Assembly (NCBI GenBank): GCA_047345645.1
Contig: JBLEFH010000001.1
Direction: 5' to 3' (one strand)
Source: JBLEFH01 sp047345645
Lineage (GTDB): Bacteria > Pseudomonadota > Alphaproteobacteria > Rhodobacterales > Rhodobacteraceae
Length of the DNA stretch: 64,000 nucleotides
Shown in pieces: positions 1 through 6,880 of this stretch (position 1 is its first letter; every line of letters begins with the position of its first letter). The position numbers were made by a program, and so were the translations under genes. The notes under the pieces were generated by a model that was not told where the DNA came from, searched no databases, and worked only from the letters and a program-made list of their open reading frames with translations.

Positions 1-71
1 GTGTGGTTTCAGCGGCGAACCACGTCGGCAAACGGGAGATTCTGGTGCCAGAGCGGGGCGGGGTGAACTGA
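1..71 (+). CDS. ftsK: DNA translocase FtsK, C-terminal end only (partial)
   Basis: The reading frame starting at base 3 encodes 22 residues and then stops with TGA at 69-71. It contains NHVGKREILVP, which matches the end of the gamma (winged-helix, KOPS-reading) domain of FtsK, normally the last segment of this septal DNA pump. The rest of the gene lies left of the window. In many Rhodobacterales ftsK is followed directly by lolA, which is the next conserved gene here (1160), so context supports the call. The intervening minus-strand gene (108-1031) breaks that usual adjacency. Confidence 0.8.
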   Translation, partial: VVSAANHVGKREILVPERGGVN

Positions 72-90
72 CCTTCGATACCGAAAAAAA

Positions 91-120
91 TCTAGAGCGG
101 TGTTAGGCTACCGTTCTAGA
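91..120 (-). terminator. Intrinsic terminator of the 108-1031 gene
   Basis: The arms TCTAGAGCGG (91-100) and CCGTTCTAGA (111-120) form a ten-pair stem with one G-U pair. Read on the minus strand, the stem is followed by seven T residues (84-90). The stop codon of the upstream gene lies in the loop. It may also insulate ftsK from the opposite side. Confidence 0.7.
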
Positions 121-1031
121 TTGAAAAACGTTTGAGTTTTCGTCTCAACGACGCCGAACGCGTTTGGTCCAAGCTCGGCACGAAAGATTGGCGCGTTGGG
201 CCAAACGACACCATGCTTTCTCACATTGTCTATGATCTCATCGGGCGCATATGCGTATTGTTTTGCGAAGTCTTGATAGCTTTCGATCATATCATGAGCT
301 CTCAGGGACTGACGTAAACTGTGCCCTGATGTGACCATGCCTTCAGAAGCTGCGTAAACCTTCCCGTCTATCTCAGTTGGAGTATTCGCCTGAACTTTCC
401 TGAGAGCGAGTCGCTCTTCGTCCGAAATTGAGCGGCTGAGGCCAACCACGCCCTTCAATTTTCTTACAAAATCCATCTCAGGCCAGTTTCGCACAATGAC
501 GCGCATAATGTGCTCTTTAGCCCAATCTTTGTGTGTCATGATATCAATAAGAAATACGTGATCGCGGCGGAAGATGGCGAAGATAATGTCGTCGCTTCTT
601 TCAACAAATCCATCGTCTTGAACCACAGTTGATATATGAAGATGATGAACGCCCCAGTCATTCAACATTAAATCTAAGTCGCGTCTCTGATGCGTTTTCT
701 TGCGGCTGACATCTACATATCCATGCCTCACACCACGACTTAGATATTTCGTAAGGTCATTTCCTAACTCAATGTCTCGTACAACCGAGATGATATCGCG
801 CGCTCTTTCTTTGAGAACGCGATTGGATCGAAACTCTGGAGAAACGACGACCTCTCTCGGTCTTTTAGCTATCAGCCGCCATTCCCAATTATTCCAAGTC
901 ACGAGCAATTCATGCGTGGACATGTGTGAAAGTTGTGTCCTTAAGGCGGGATTTCTTCGGTTATAGGGCAGATTGTCGATGACGAAGCTACGGGCACTGT
1001 CCTTGAGTTGTGCAAATAGATCATTCATCAT
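108..1031 (-). CDS. Uncharacterised 307-residue protein
   Basis: I do not recognise the family with certainty. The protein is soluble, with no signal peptide or membrane segment. It is rich in charged residues and carries two conserved-looking blocks: WGVHHLHIS near residue 128, and FLIDIMTHKDWAKEH near residue 158, the latter followed by RNWPEMDF. His-rich patches separated by a hydrophobic strand can mark a nuclease or metal site, but that is only a suggestion. The start is ATG 1031 with GGAG about six bases upstream; a second ATG follows at once. Base composition is clearly more AT-rich than in the flanking housekeeping genes, and the gene sits alone and inverted between ftsK and lolA, which suggests acquisition. 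Confidence 0.7.
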   Translation of the reverse strand: MMNDLFAQLKDSARSFVIDNLPYNRRNPALRTQLSHMSTHELLVTWNNWEWRLIAKRPREVVVSPEFRSNRVLKERARDIISVVRDIELGNDLTKYLSRGVRHGYVDVSRKKTHQRRDLDLMLNDWGVHHLHISTVVQDDGFVERSDDIIFAIFRRDHVFLIDIMTHKDWAKEHIMRVIVRNWPEMDFVRKLKGVVGLSRSISDEERLALRKVQANTPTEIDGKVYAASEGMVTSGHSLRQSLRAHDMIESYQDFAKQYAYAPDEIIDNVRKHGVVWPNAPIFRAELGPNAFGVVETKTQTFFNLER

Positions 1032-1125
1032 AAGGCTCCGTTATCTCGATCTTACATAATCCACTTTCTGCCCTATCCTCACCGTCCTTTCACCCTTTCT
1101 TTATAGGCCGTTATCATCAGTTGGG

Positions 1126-1153
1126 GTGACGACTCGTTTGGAGCGCCTATATT
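1126..1153 (+). promoter_or_regulatory. Predicted lolA promoter
   Basis: A -10 like TATATT (1148-1153) lies 16 bases after GTGACG (1126-1131), a partial -35. The predicted start point falls at about 1159-1160, which is the lolA ATG. This would give a leaderless or nearly leaderless mRNA, in line with the lack of a well-placed SD sequence. Confidence 0.4.
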
Positions 1154-1159
1154 AGCCTT

Positions 1160-1753
1160 ATGAACAGACGCACACTTCTTGCGGGCCTTGCGGCCCTGCC
1201 CCTCCTGACGCCGGCATTGCCAGCCTCGGCGGGGGAGCTTTCGATCGCTCAGATTAACCAGTATCTGAACCAGTTCCGCACCGCTTCGGGCAGTTTCGTG
1301 CAGAAAAATCCGGGCGGGAGCCTTTCGCAGGGGAATTTCTGGATGCAGCGCCCTGGCAAGATCCGCTTTGAATATGCGGGCGGCGGCAACAAGGTGCTGG
1401 CCGACGGGATCAACGTGGCGGTGTTTGACGGCAAGTCGAACCGGGGGCCGCAGCGCTATCCGCTGAGCCAGACGCCGCTGAACATCCTGCTCTCGACCAA
1501 CACCAACCTGACCAGTCCGGGCGTTGTGAAACAGGCGTTTTTCGACGGTACCGCGACCCATGTGGTGGCGCAGGACCCGCGCTTCCCTGAGCGCGGCACC
1601 ATCGAGATGGTGTTCACCGACCCGGCCGAATTGCGTCAGTGGGTCGTGACCGATGGCAAGGGTCAGAAAACCACGGTGATCCTGAATGAGCTGAATGCCG
1701 GGGTCGCCATCGAGCCGGTGAAATTCAACATCGAGCTCGAAGAGCGCCGTTAA
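1160..1753 (+). CDS. lolA: Outer-membrane lipoprotein carrier protein LolA
   Basis: This periplasmic chaperone takes lipoproteins released by LolCDE and delivers them across the periplasm. The 197-residue length is typical. An N-terminal signal (NRR followed by a Leu/Ala-rich core) ends at PASA around residue 24. The mature part has the LolA beta-sheet pattern: F..ASGSFVQ, GNFWMQRPGKIRFEY, VFDGKS, and a late block ending in FNIELEE. The gene probably has its own promoter, because an inverted gene separates it from ftsK. A strong terminator follows at 1763. The ATG at 1160 has no close SD sequence, consistent with leaderless initiation. Confidence 0.92.
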   Translation: MNRRTLLAGLAALPLLTPALPASAGELSIAQINQYLNQFRTASGSFVQKNPGGSLSQGNFWMQRPGKIRFEYAGGGNKVLADGINVAVFDGKSNRGPQRYPLSQTPLNILLSTNTNLTSPGVVKQAFFDGTATHVVAQDPRFPERGTIEMVFTDPAELRQWVVTDGKGQKTTVILNELNAGVAIEPVKFNIELEERR

Positions 1754-1762
1754 CGAGAGATG

Positions 1763-1790
1763 AAGCCGGGCCATAGCGCCCGGCTTTTTC
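1763..1790. terminator. Intrinsic terminator between lolA and the convergent crotonase gene
   Basis: A perfect nine-pair stem (1763-1771 with 1778-1786, loop 1772-1777) is followed on the plus strand by a T run. It is GC-rich and sits ten bases after the lolA stop and two bases beyond the stop of the opposing gene, so it may serve both. Confidence 0.8.
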
Positions 1791-1791
1791 C

Positions 1792-2529
1792 TTAGCGCCC
1801 GATGAATTTTGGCGGGCGCTTTTCCTTTTGCGCGGCGAGGCCCTCGGCATGGTCGCTCGACGCAAAGGCCGCCGCGATCCGCCCGCGCGCCGCATCCGCA
1901 TCCAGCCGGTTTTCCGCAATCTCGTTGAGCGTGATTTTCATCCCCTGCACAGCCATCGGCGCGAGGGTCGCCAGCGCTTCGGCTTCCTCAAATGCGCGGT
2001 CCTCCAGCGCCTCGGCCGGGACCAGCGCATCGAGAAATCCGATGTCGAGGAGCGCCTCGTCGGTGAAGGTCTCCGCCTTCAAAAAGATCCGCCGCGCCAT
2101 CTGCAATCCGAGTTGCGCAATCACTCTGGACATACCGACCGGTTGGTAATGTATCCCCAGCCGGGCGGGCGGCACGAACATCTTCATCCCCTCCGCCCCG
2201 ATCCGAAAATCGCAGGCGAGCGCCAGTTCCACGCCGCCGCCATAGACCCCGCCATTCAGCGCACAAATCACCGGCTGCGGCTGGCGGGACAGCCGGTCGC
2301 AAAGCGCGCCGAGCGGGTTGGCGTTCATGTCCTTCCCGCTGACCTCCCCCAGCGACACACCGGCGCAAAAACTGCGGCCCGTCCCTGTGATCACAATCGC
2401 CCGCGCGTCCCCTGCGGCGTTCAGCGCGGAATGCAGCGTTTCCATGTCCTCCACGCTGAGCGCGTTGTGGCGCTCGGGCGCGTTGAGGATGATGGTTAAG
2501 ATATAGCCTCTCCGGCGGGTCTCGATCAT
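1792..2529 (-). CDS. Enoyl-CoA hydratase/isomerase (crotonase) family protein
   Basis: A crotonase-fold enzyme of 245 residues. Substrate-pocket motifs are clear: RHNALS near the N-terminus, GTGRSFCAG with the first oxyanion-hole residues, and GGVYGGGVELALACDF with the second. The position that holds Glu144 in rat crotonase (PEILLG) reads PPARLG here, and the second catalytic Glu is also not obvious, so it may be an isomerase or another crotonase-type enzyme rather than a hydratase. The start is ATG 2529 with AAGGAGG six to seven bases upstream; an upstream in-frame start at 2550 lacks this. It is a single gene, convergent with lolA. Confidence 0.85.
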   Translation of the reverse strand: MIETRRRGYILTIILNAPERHNALSVEDMETLHSALNAAGDARAIVITGTGRSFCAGVSLGEVSGKDMNANPLGALCDRLSRQPQPVICALNGGVYGGGVELALACDFRIGAEGMKMFVPPARLGIHYQPVGMSRVIAQLGLQMARRIFLKAETFTDEALLDIGFLDALVPAEALEDRAFEEAEALATLAPMAVQGMKITLNEIAENRLDADAARGRIAAAFASSDHAEGLAAQKEKRPPKFIGR

Positions 2530-2635
2530 GGCGGGCCTCCTTGCTCCCACGCTACCCGGTTTTCCTGCGGTGTCAAAAGACTAGACAGCGCGCGGCGGGA
2601 TGGGTTCACTCGGGACACCACAAGGGAGGAACACC

Positions 2636-3910
2636 ATGCGATCCATTCTGCTCAGCCTGCTGCTCGCCAGCCCGGCTCTGGCCTTTGACGGGCTTGTCGA
2701 GAAACAGGAATTCACTATCGAGAACTACCAAACGCGCGGCGGCGAGACGGTGCCGGAGATGCGACTCGGCTATGAGACTTATGGCGAGCTGAATGATGCG
2801 AAGGACAATGCGATTCTGATCCCGCATTATTTCTCCGGCAATTCTCATGCGGCGGGCAAATACAGCGAGGACGACGCCGCGCCGGGCTATTGGGATGCGA
2901 TCATCGGCTCCGGCAAAGCGATTGATACGGATACATATTTCGTCGTCTCGGTCGACACGCCCGTCAATCTCGCGGCCAATGATCCCAATGTGATCACAAC
3001 CGGCCCGGCGAGCATCAACCCCGAGACCGGTGAGCCCTACGGCATGGATTTCCCGATCATGACCATCGGCGATTTTGTGGACACGCAAAAAGGGCTGATG
3101 GAGCAGCTCGGCATCGAAAAATGGCACGCGGTCATGGGCGCCTCCATGGGCGGCTTGCAAACCTATGAATGGGCGGCGAGTTACCCAGACCTTCTGGAGC
3201 GCGCCATTCCGGTCATTTCCTCCGGCTATGCGGATGCGGATCTGATCGCCTGGCTCGACATCTGGGCCGCGCCGATCCGTCTCGATCCGAACTGGAATGG
3301 CGGCGATTATTACGATGGCGAGGCCCCGAATGCGGGGCTGGCGCAGGCGCTCAAGATCGTGACGCTCCATGCGCAGTCGCCGGAATGGTCGAACGCCGCT
3401 TTTGGCCGCAATTGGGCGGATGAGAGCGCCGATCCGGGGGCGAGTTTTGACAATGAATACGCGGTCGTCTCCACCCTCAACGCGGCGGGCGCGGCGCGGG
3501 CAGGGGCGTCCGACGCGAACCATTTCCTCTATCTCGTGAAGGCCAACCAGCAATTCGTTGCGGGCGGCGGGGAGAATGTGTTCGAGGGGCTGCTCGATAT
3601 CGACGTGCCGGTGATGCTGATCCACTCCAACGAGGATCTCGTCTTCCCCGGCGATGCGGTGCGCGAGACGGCGGCGATCATCAAATCCGATGGCACCCCG
3701 GTTCAGGTGGTCGAGCTGCAAGGCACGCGCGGGCATCTCGACGGGGTGGTGAATATGCTTCAGGCGGCCCCGCAGATCGCGGCGTTTTTGGCGGCGGGTG
3801 AGGAGGCTCCGGCGGAAGAGGCGCCTGCAGAAGAGACCGCTGAGGAGGACGCGGCTGACAGCGAAGCTGCCGAGGGCACGGCGGACAGCGAAGGCGCGGA
3901 GGCGCAGTAA
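2636..3910 (+). CDS. Secreted alpha/beta hydrolase of the MetX (homoserine O-acetyltransferase-like) family
   Basis: A protein of 424 residues that starts at ATG 2636 behind AAGGGAGGA. A signal peptide ends at ALA, residue 16. The MetX-like core has the nucleophile elbow GASMGG (Ser170), an acid in HSNED (Asp334) and the base in RGHLD (His367). The family includes homoserine and serine acyltransferases, but true MetX is cytoplasmic and uses acetyl-CoA, so an exported member probably hydrolyses an ester or acts on an envelope substrate. Residues 388-424 form a low-complexity Glu/Ala-rich tail made of APAEE-like repeats, absent from ordinary MetX. The gene appears to stand alone. Confidence 0.85.
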   Translation: MRSILLSLLLASPALAFDGLVEKQEFTIENYQTRGGETVPEMRLGYETYGELNDAKDNAILIPHYFSGNSHAAGKYSEDDAAPGYWDAIIGSGKAIDTDTYFVVSVDTPVNLAANDPNVITTGPASINPETGEPYGMDFPIMTIGDFVDTQKGLMEQLGIEKWHAVMGASMGGLQTYEWAASYPDLLERAIPVISSGYADADLIAWLDIWAAPIRLDPNWNGGDYYDGEAPNAGLAQALKIVTLHAQSPEWSNAAFGRNWADESADPGASFDNEYAVVSTLNAAGAARAGASDANHFLYLVKANQQFVAGGGENVFEGLLDIDVPVMLIHSNEDLVFPGDAVRETAAIIKSDGTPVQVVELQGTRGHLDGVVNMLQAAPQIAAFLAAGEEAPAEEAPAEETAEEDAADSEAAEGTADSEGAEAQ

Positions 3911-3914
3911 GCGA

Positions 3915-3943
3915 AAGGAGCGCGGTGTTGCGCCGCGCTCCTT
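3915..3943 (+). terminator. Probable terminator hairpin after the MetX-like gene
   Basis: An eleven-pair perfect stem (3915-3925 with 3933-3943, seven-base loop) lies five bases past the stop codon. Only two T residues follow, so termination may be partial. It also lies between two convergent genes. Confidence 0.6.
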
Positions 3944-3972
3944 AAATCCCAGCGGGGTTTACGCCTCAGGCC

Positions 3973-4494
3973 TCAGAACCGCCAGGAGGTGCGCAGGCTG
4001 GTGCTCCACGCATCCGCGTCGATGCCCGAGCCGCCGATGTCCTCGAAATTATGCTCCAGAAGTTCCACGCCGACGCTGGCTTTCGGGGTGAAGGCATAGG
4101 ACGCGCCGAGGCCGTAGAACTCGCCCCACTCGTCGCCCAAACCATCCACATCGACATTCGCCGCGCCGCCGACGACATAGGCAAGGACATTGCCGAACTC
4201 ATAGCCCGCGCTGGCCTTCAGGCGCAGCACCCGATCCACGGTGATCGCATCGGGGACAAGCTCGATATCCGTCCAGTCATGCTCGATTTCGCCGCCCACA
4301 ACCCAACGGCCGCCGTCATAGCGGTAACCGGCATGAAGGCCGAATGCGGTGTCATCTTCTTCGATATCCACATCGGTTTCGACCTCAAGATTGCCGACAC
4401 CCGCGCCGAGATAGAACCCCGACCAGTCCTGCGCCCAAACCGACGTCGTTGACAGCGCCAAAACTGCTGCGCCCATTGCAAGATGCTTTTTCAT
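3973..4494 (-). CDS. Small outer-membrane beta-barrel protein (OmpA-like/porin family)
   Basis: A 173-residue protein. The start ATG 4494 is preceded by GGAGGAAAAA. A signal peptide runs from KKHL to VWAQ. The rest alternates polar and aromatic/hydrophobic residues in eight or so strands (GFYLGAGVG, AFGLHAGYRY, WVVGGEIEHDW, LKASAGYEF, LAYVVGGAA, FYGLGASYAF, ASVGVELLEHNF) and ends with SLRTSWRF, whose terminal Phe is the usual C-terminal signature for insertion by the BAM complex. The precise role is unknown; such proteins are commonly surface adhesion or integrity factors. It is monocistronic and convergent with the MetX-like gene. Confidence 0.85.
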   Translation of the reverse strand: MKKHLAMGAAVLALSTTSVWAQDWSGFYLGAGVGNLEVETDVDIEEDDTAFGLHAGYRYDGGRWVVGGEIEHDWTDIELVPDAITVDRVLRLKASAGYEFGNVLAYVVGGAANVDVDGLGDEWGEFYGLGASYAFTPKASVGVELLEHNFEDIGGSGIDADAWSTSLRTSWRF

Positions 4495-4826
4495 TTTTTC
4501 CTCCAGATCAGGTTTGTTCTCGAAGCCCCGCACCCGCAGCCTCGTTAACCTTTACGCGTGAGGGGGAGAGAAGGTTGCAAGCGGGCGTGTGGTGGGGGAT
4601 GACATTTTTGTGAGGGGGCGTTTGTGTTAAGCGCGAATTCGGTTCAGATTATTTTTGGGAAGACCGAGACTCTCAAGAGAGTTGGGGGCTTTTGATGCTC
4701 CTTGCCATTAAAACCTGAAGGCGACACCAAACTCCAATAGCTAGGCATAATTTTCTCAAATTAAAATTTTCATAATGTGCAGTTTGTGATTAGGTTGAGG
4801 AGTTTAATTCCAACATGGAGACACAG
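4495..4826. other. Divergent intergenic region with a composition shift
   Basis: No gene was found here. The left part is the GC-rich leader of the beta-barrel gene. From about 4650 the sequence turns AT-rich and contains a short inverted repeat ACTCTC-AA-GAGAGT near 4669, and CATAAT near 4770, a possible -10 for the lipoprotein gene. The shift suggests that the boundary of an inserted segment lies in this gap. Confidence 0.4.
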
Positions 4827-5123
4827 ATGCGCTTCGTTAGTACCCTATCTTTAGTTTTGGCTATGGCCGCCTGTAGTACGGATTTGTCGAGCGAAGCTTC
4901 CAATGTTCGGCAGATTTCATTGAACGCTGCCGAAAGCTGTCAATTTCTCGGAGGTGTCACTGGCTCCGGTATGTTTGGCATGACCGAAGCGATGGATACG
5001 ACGAGCGCCTATAATCAGCTTCGCAATTCGGTATCGGAAATGGGTGGCAATGCATTTGTCGTCTCATCATCGAGCAGTTCAATGGAGTCTGCGGTCGTGC
5101 AGGCAGACGCCTACGATTGCTAA
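4827..5123 (+). CDS. Small lipoprotein, DUF4156/RcsF-like
   Basis: A 98-residue predicted lipoprotein. The signal MRFVSTLSLVLAMAAC ends in a lipobox with the lipidated Cys at residue 16. The mature part has two further Cys (in AESCQFLG and the C-terminal AYDC), NVRQISLNAAE, and the block LRNSVSEMGGNAFVV, which resembles DUF4156/RcsF-type envelope proteins. An ATG at 4815 is in frame, but ATG 4827 has GGAG six bases upstream and gives a normal signal. The gene is more AT-rich than its neighbours, which suggests a recent arrival. Its function is unknown; RcsF relatives sense envelope stress, but that role cannot be assumed here. Confidence 0.75.
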   Translation: MRFVSTLSLVLAMAACSTDLSSEASNVRQISLNAAESCQFLGGVTGSGMFGMTEAMDTTSAYNQLRNSVSEMGGNAFVVSSSSSSMESAVVQADAYDC

Positions 5124-5174
5124 AAAGCCGAGCTAGGAGAGTGTAGTAGTTATCTGTGCTCTCTCAATTCCCCC

Positions 5175-5966
5175 TTACACCTCAAATTCCGCGAAAACCG
5201 GCACATGATCCGACGGTTTCTCAGCTCCTCTCCATTCCCGTTTGATCCAGCTTGAGCGGGACGCGCTTTCCAGATCGCCGCTGGCCCAGATGTGGTCGAG
5301 GCGGCGGCCTTTGTCGGCGGCGTCCCAGTCGCGGGCGCGGTAGGACCACCAGCTGTAGAGTTGGCCTTCGGGGATGTGTTTGCGGGTGATGTCGACCCAG
5401 CCGCCGGCGTCCTGCATCGCGGTCATGGCCTCGACCTCGATCGGCGTGTGGCTGACCACTTTGAGCAGCTGTTTGTGGGACCAGACGTCATCCTCGCGCG
5501 GCGCGATATTGAAATCGCCGACGATGATGGATTTTTCCGGGCGCTGGCCTGCGAACCAGGTTTTCATCCGGTCAAGAAAATCGAGTTTATGGGCGAATTT
5601 GGCGTTTTTCTCGGGGTCCGGCTCGTCGCCGCCTGCGGGGATGTAGACGTTATGAAGGGTGATCCCGTTCTCCAGCCGCGCGCCGATATGGCGGGCATGG
5701 GACTCGCGGCAGATCGGCGGCACGCTTCCGTCCTCCAGCGGCGCCAGCGGGATTTTCGACAGGATCATCACGCCGTTATAGCCCTTTTGCCCGGCCGCGA
5801 CCCAGTGGGAATAGCCGAGTTCCGCGAAGCCCTCCAAAGGGATTTTCTCCACCGGCGATTTGGTTTCTTGCAAGCACAGCACATCGGGCGCATCCTCTTT
5901 GAGCATATCGAGAACCAGCGCTTCGCGCAGACGCACCGAGTTGATGTTCCAGGTTGCAAGTTTCAT
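5175..5966 (-). CDS. xthA: Exodeoxyribonuclease III (AP endonuclease)
   Basis: A Mg-dependent AP endonuclease and 3'-5' exonuclease of base-excision repair, 263 residues, standard for the family. The catalytic elements are present in order: WNINSVR (Asn7), CLQETK (Glu34), VGDFNIAP (Asp and Asn of the active site), LDHIWAS, and the C-terminal SDHVPV with the catalytic His. ATG 5966 has AAGGAG at the proper distance; upstream in-frame codons belong to the leader. It is divergent from the MliC-type lipoprotein gene, with about 90 bases of shared control region. Confidence 0.95.
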   Translation of the reverse strand: MKLATWNINSVRLREALVLDMLKEDAPDVLCLQETKSPVEKIPLEGFAELGYSHWVAAGQKGYNGVMILSKIPLAPLEDGSVPPICRESHARHIGARLENGITLHNVYIPAGGDEPDPEKNAKFAHKLDFLDRMKTWFAGQRPEKSIIVGDFNIAPREDDVWSHKQLLKVVSHTPIEVEAMTAMQDAGGWVDITRKHIPEGQLYSWWSYRARDWDAADKGRRLDHIWASGDLESASRSSWIKREWRGAEKPSDHVPVFAEFEV

Positions 5967-6058
5967 GGCCGTCTCCTTCTTTCGCGGGGGAGACTGCCCC
6001 GAGTGAGGACAAGGTGCAAGCTGCCCGGCGCGCGTCATGGCGTAAGGAGACCCTATTC

Positions 6059-6646
6059 ATGAAAAAGATTTTGATGCTTGCCCCGCTCGTCGGCCTTGTG
6101 GCCGCCTGTCAGCCCGCCGCTGAGGAGGAGCCCTCCGTGACCATCGTGCCGCTCACCTATAGCTGCGCCGGGCAGGATTATGGCGTGATTGCCGGGGAGG
6201 GCGTGGCCTATATCGACGATTCAGAGGGCCGCAAGACGCTGGATCAGATCCCAGCGGCCAGCGGGTCGCGCTATGCGGGGGAGGGTTATGGTTTCCACAT
6301 GAAGGGCAATGAGGCGATCCTGCAATTGGATGACGGCGAGGATAGCTGCACCCTGATCCCGTTCCGCGCGGGCGGGAATGAACCGTTCTGGTCGGTCTCG
6401 GTGGAAGGGCGCAGCATGACGCTGGCCCGACCCGATTTCGAGGATGTGGTTGTCCCGACGGCGAGTGTGAGCCGCACAGATACGGGCTGGCAGTTTGCCG
6501 CCAGCGCCTTCACCCTCGACGTCACGGACCAGCGCTGTGACGATACGATGGCCGACCGCAGCTATCCTTTCACCGCGAGCGTCACGGTCGGCGGGATGGA
6601 AATGACCGGCTGCGCCGGCGCGCATTTCAATGAAGGACCGCTCTGA
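6059..6646 (+). CDS. Lipoprotein with MliC-type lysozyme-inhibitor domain and COG3650 domain
   Basis: A 195-residue lipoprotein. The signal has a lipobox LVAAC (Cys17). Residues 27-102 match the MliC pattern (TYSCAGQ, ASGSRYAGEG, MKGNEAILQL, a closing Cys), the fold that inhibits C-type lysozyme through the conserved Ser-Lys region. Residues 103-190 carry the COG3650 signature NEPFW (107-111) and two Cys, in QRCDD and TGCAG. The likely place is the periplasmic face of the outer membrane, protecting peptidoglycan, but this is inferred from the MliC part. The start is ATG 6059 with TAAGGAG upstream. Confidence 0.82.
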   Translation: MKKILMLAPLVGLVAACQPAAEEEPSVTIVPLTYSCAGQDYGVIAGEGVAYIDDSEGRKTLDQIPAASGSRYAGEGYGFHMKGNEAILQLDDGEDSCTLIPFRAGGNEPFWSVSVEGRSMTLARPDFEDVVVPTASVSRTDTGWQFAASAFTLDVTDQRCDDTMADRSYPFTASVTVGGMEMTGCAGAHFNEGPL

Positions 6647-6770
6647 GTCCCCAAAGCACCGTTTGGAGGTTTTTCAGCCTCCAAACATAAAATTGTCTTG
6701 AAACAATCAGATAGCCGATTCACCCTGTCGGTGAGGGCATGTTACGTGCCCGTCACTTAAAGGAGAGAAG

Positions 6771-6845
6771 ATGAACAGCATTATCTATCTGGTCGGCCTC
6801 GTTGTCGTGGTCGTCCTGATTCTGAAGCTGCTCGGCGTTTACTGA
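6771..6845 (+). CDS. Single-span membrane peptide of 24 residues
   Basis: A very short gene that starts at ATG 6771 after a strong SD (AAAGGAGAGAAG) and stops with TGA at 6843-6845. It encodes MNSIIYLVGLVV followed by more Val/Leu and a LKLLGVY end: essentially one transmembrane helix with a two-residue polar head. I have the impression that similar peptides starting MxxIIYLVGLVV are annotated in other Rhodobacterales, but I could not check. Its position between the MliC-type gene and trpA, with about 125 bases of leader after the former, suggests its own transcript. Function unknown; small membrane peptides often tune transporters or stress sensors. Confidence 0.7.
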   Translation: MNSIIYLVGLVVVVVLILKLLGVY

Positions 6846-6850
6846 GCCTT

Positions 6851-6880
6851 GAAAAACAGGGTGCGGCGGTCAGCGCCGCA
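6851..6880 (-). terminator. Intrinsic terminator of trpA
   Basis: A seven-pair stem TGCGGCG/CGCCGCA (6862-6868 with 6874-6880) overlaps the end of trpA and is followed on the minus strand by a T run (complement of 6852-6856). It also faces the end of the 24-codon gene. Confidence 0.65.

Noticed and set aside
3973..4494. Start of the beta-barrel gene at 4533
   Set aside because: The added residues are charged and would precede the signal peptide; ATG 4494 has a strong SD sequence and gives a normal signal.
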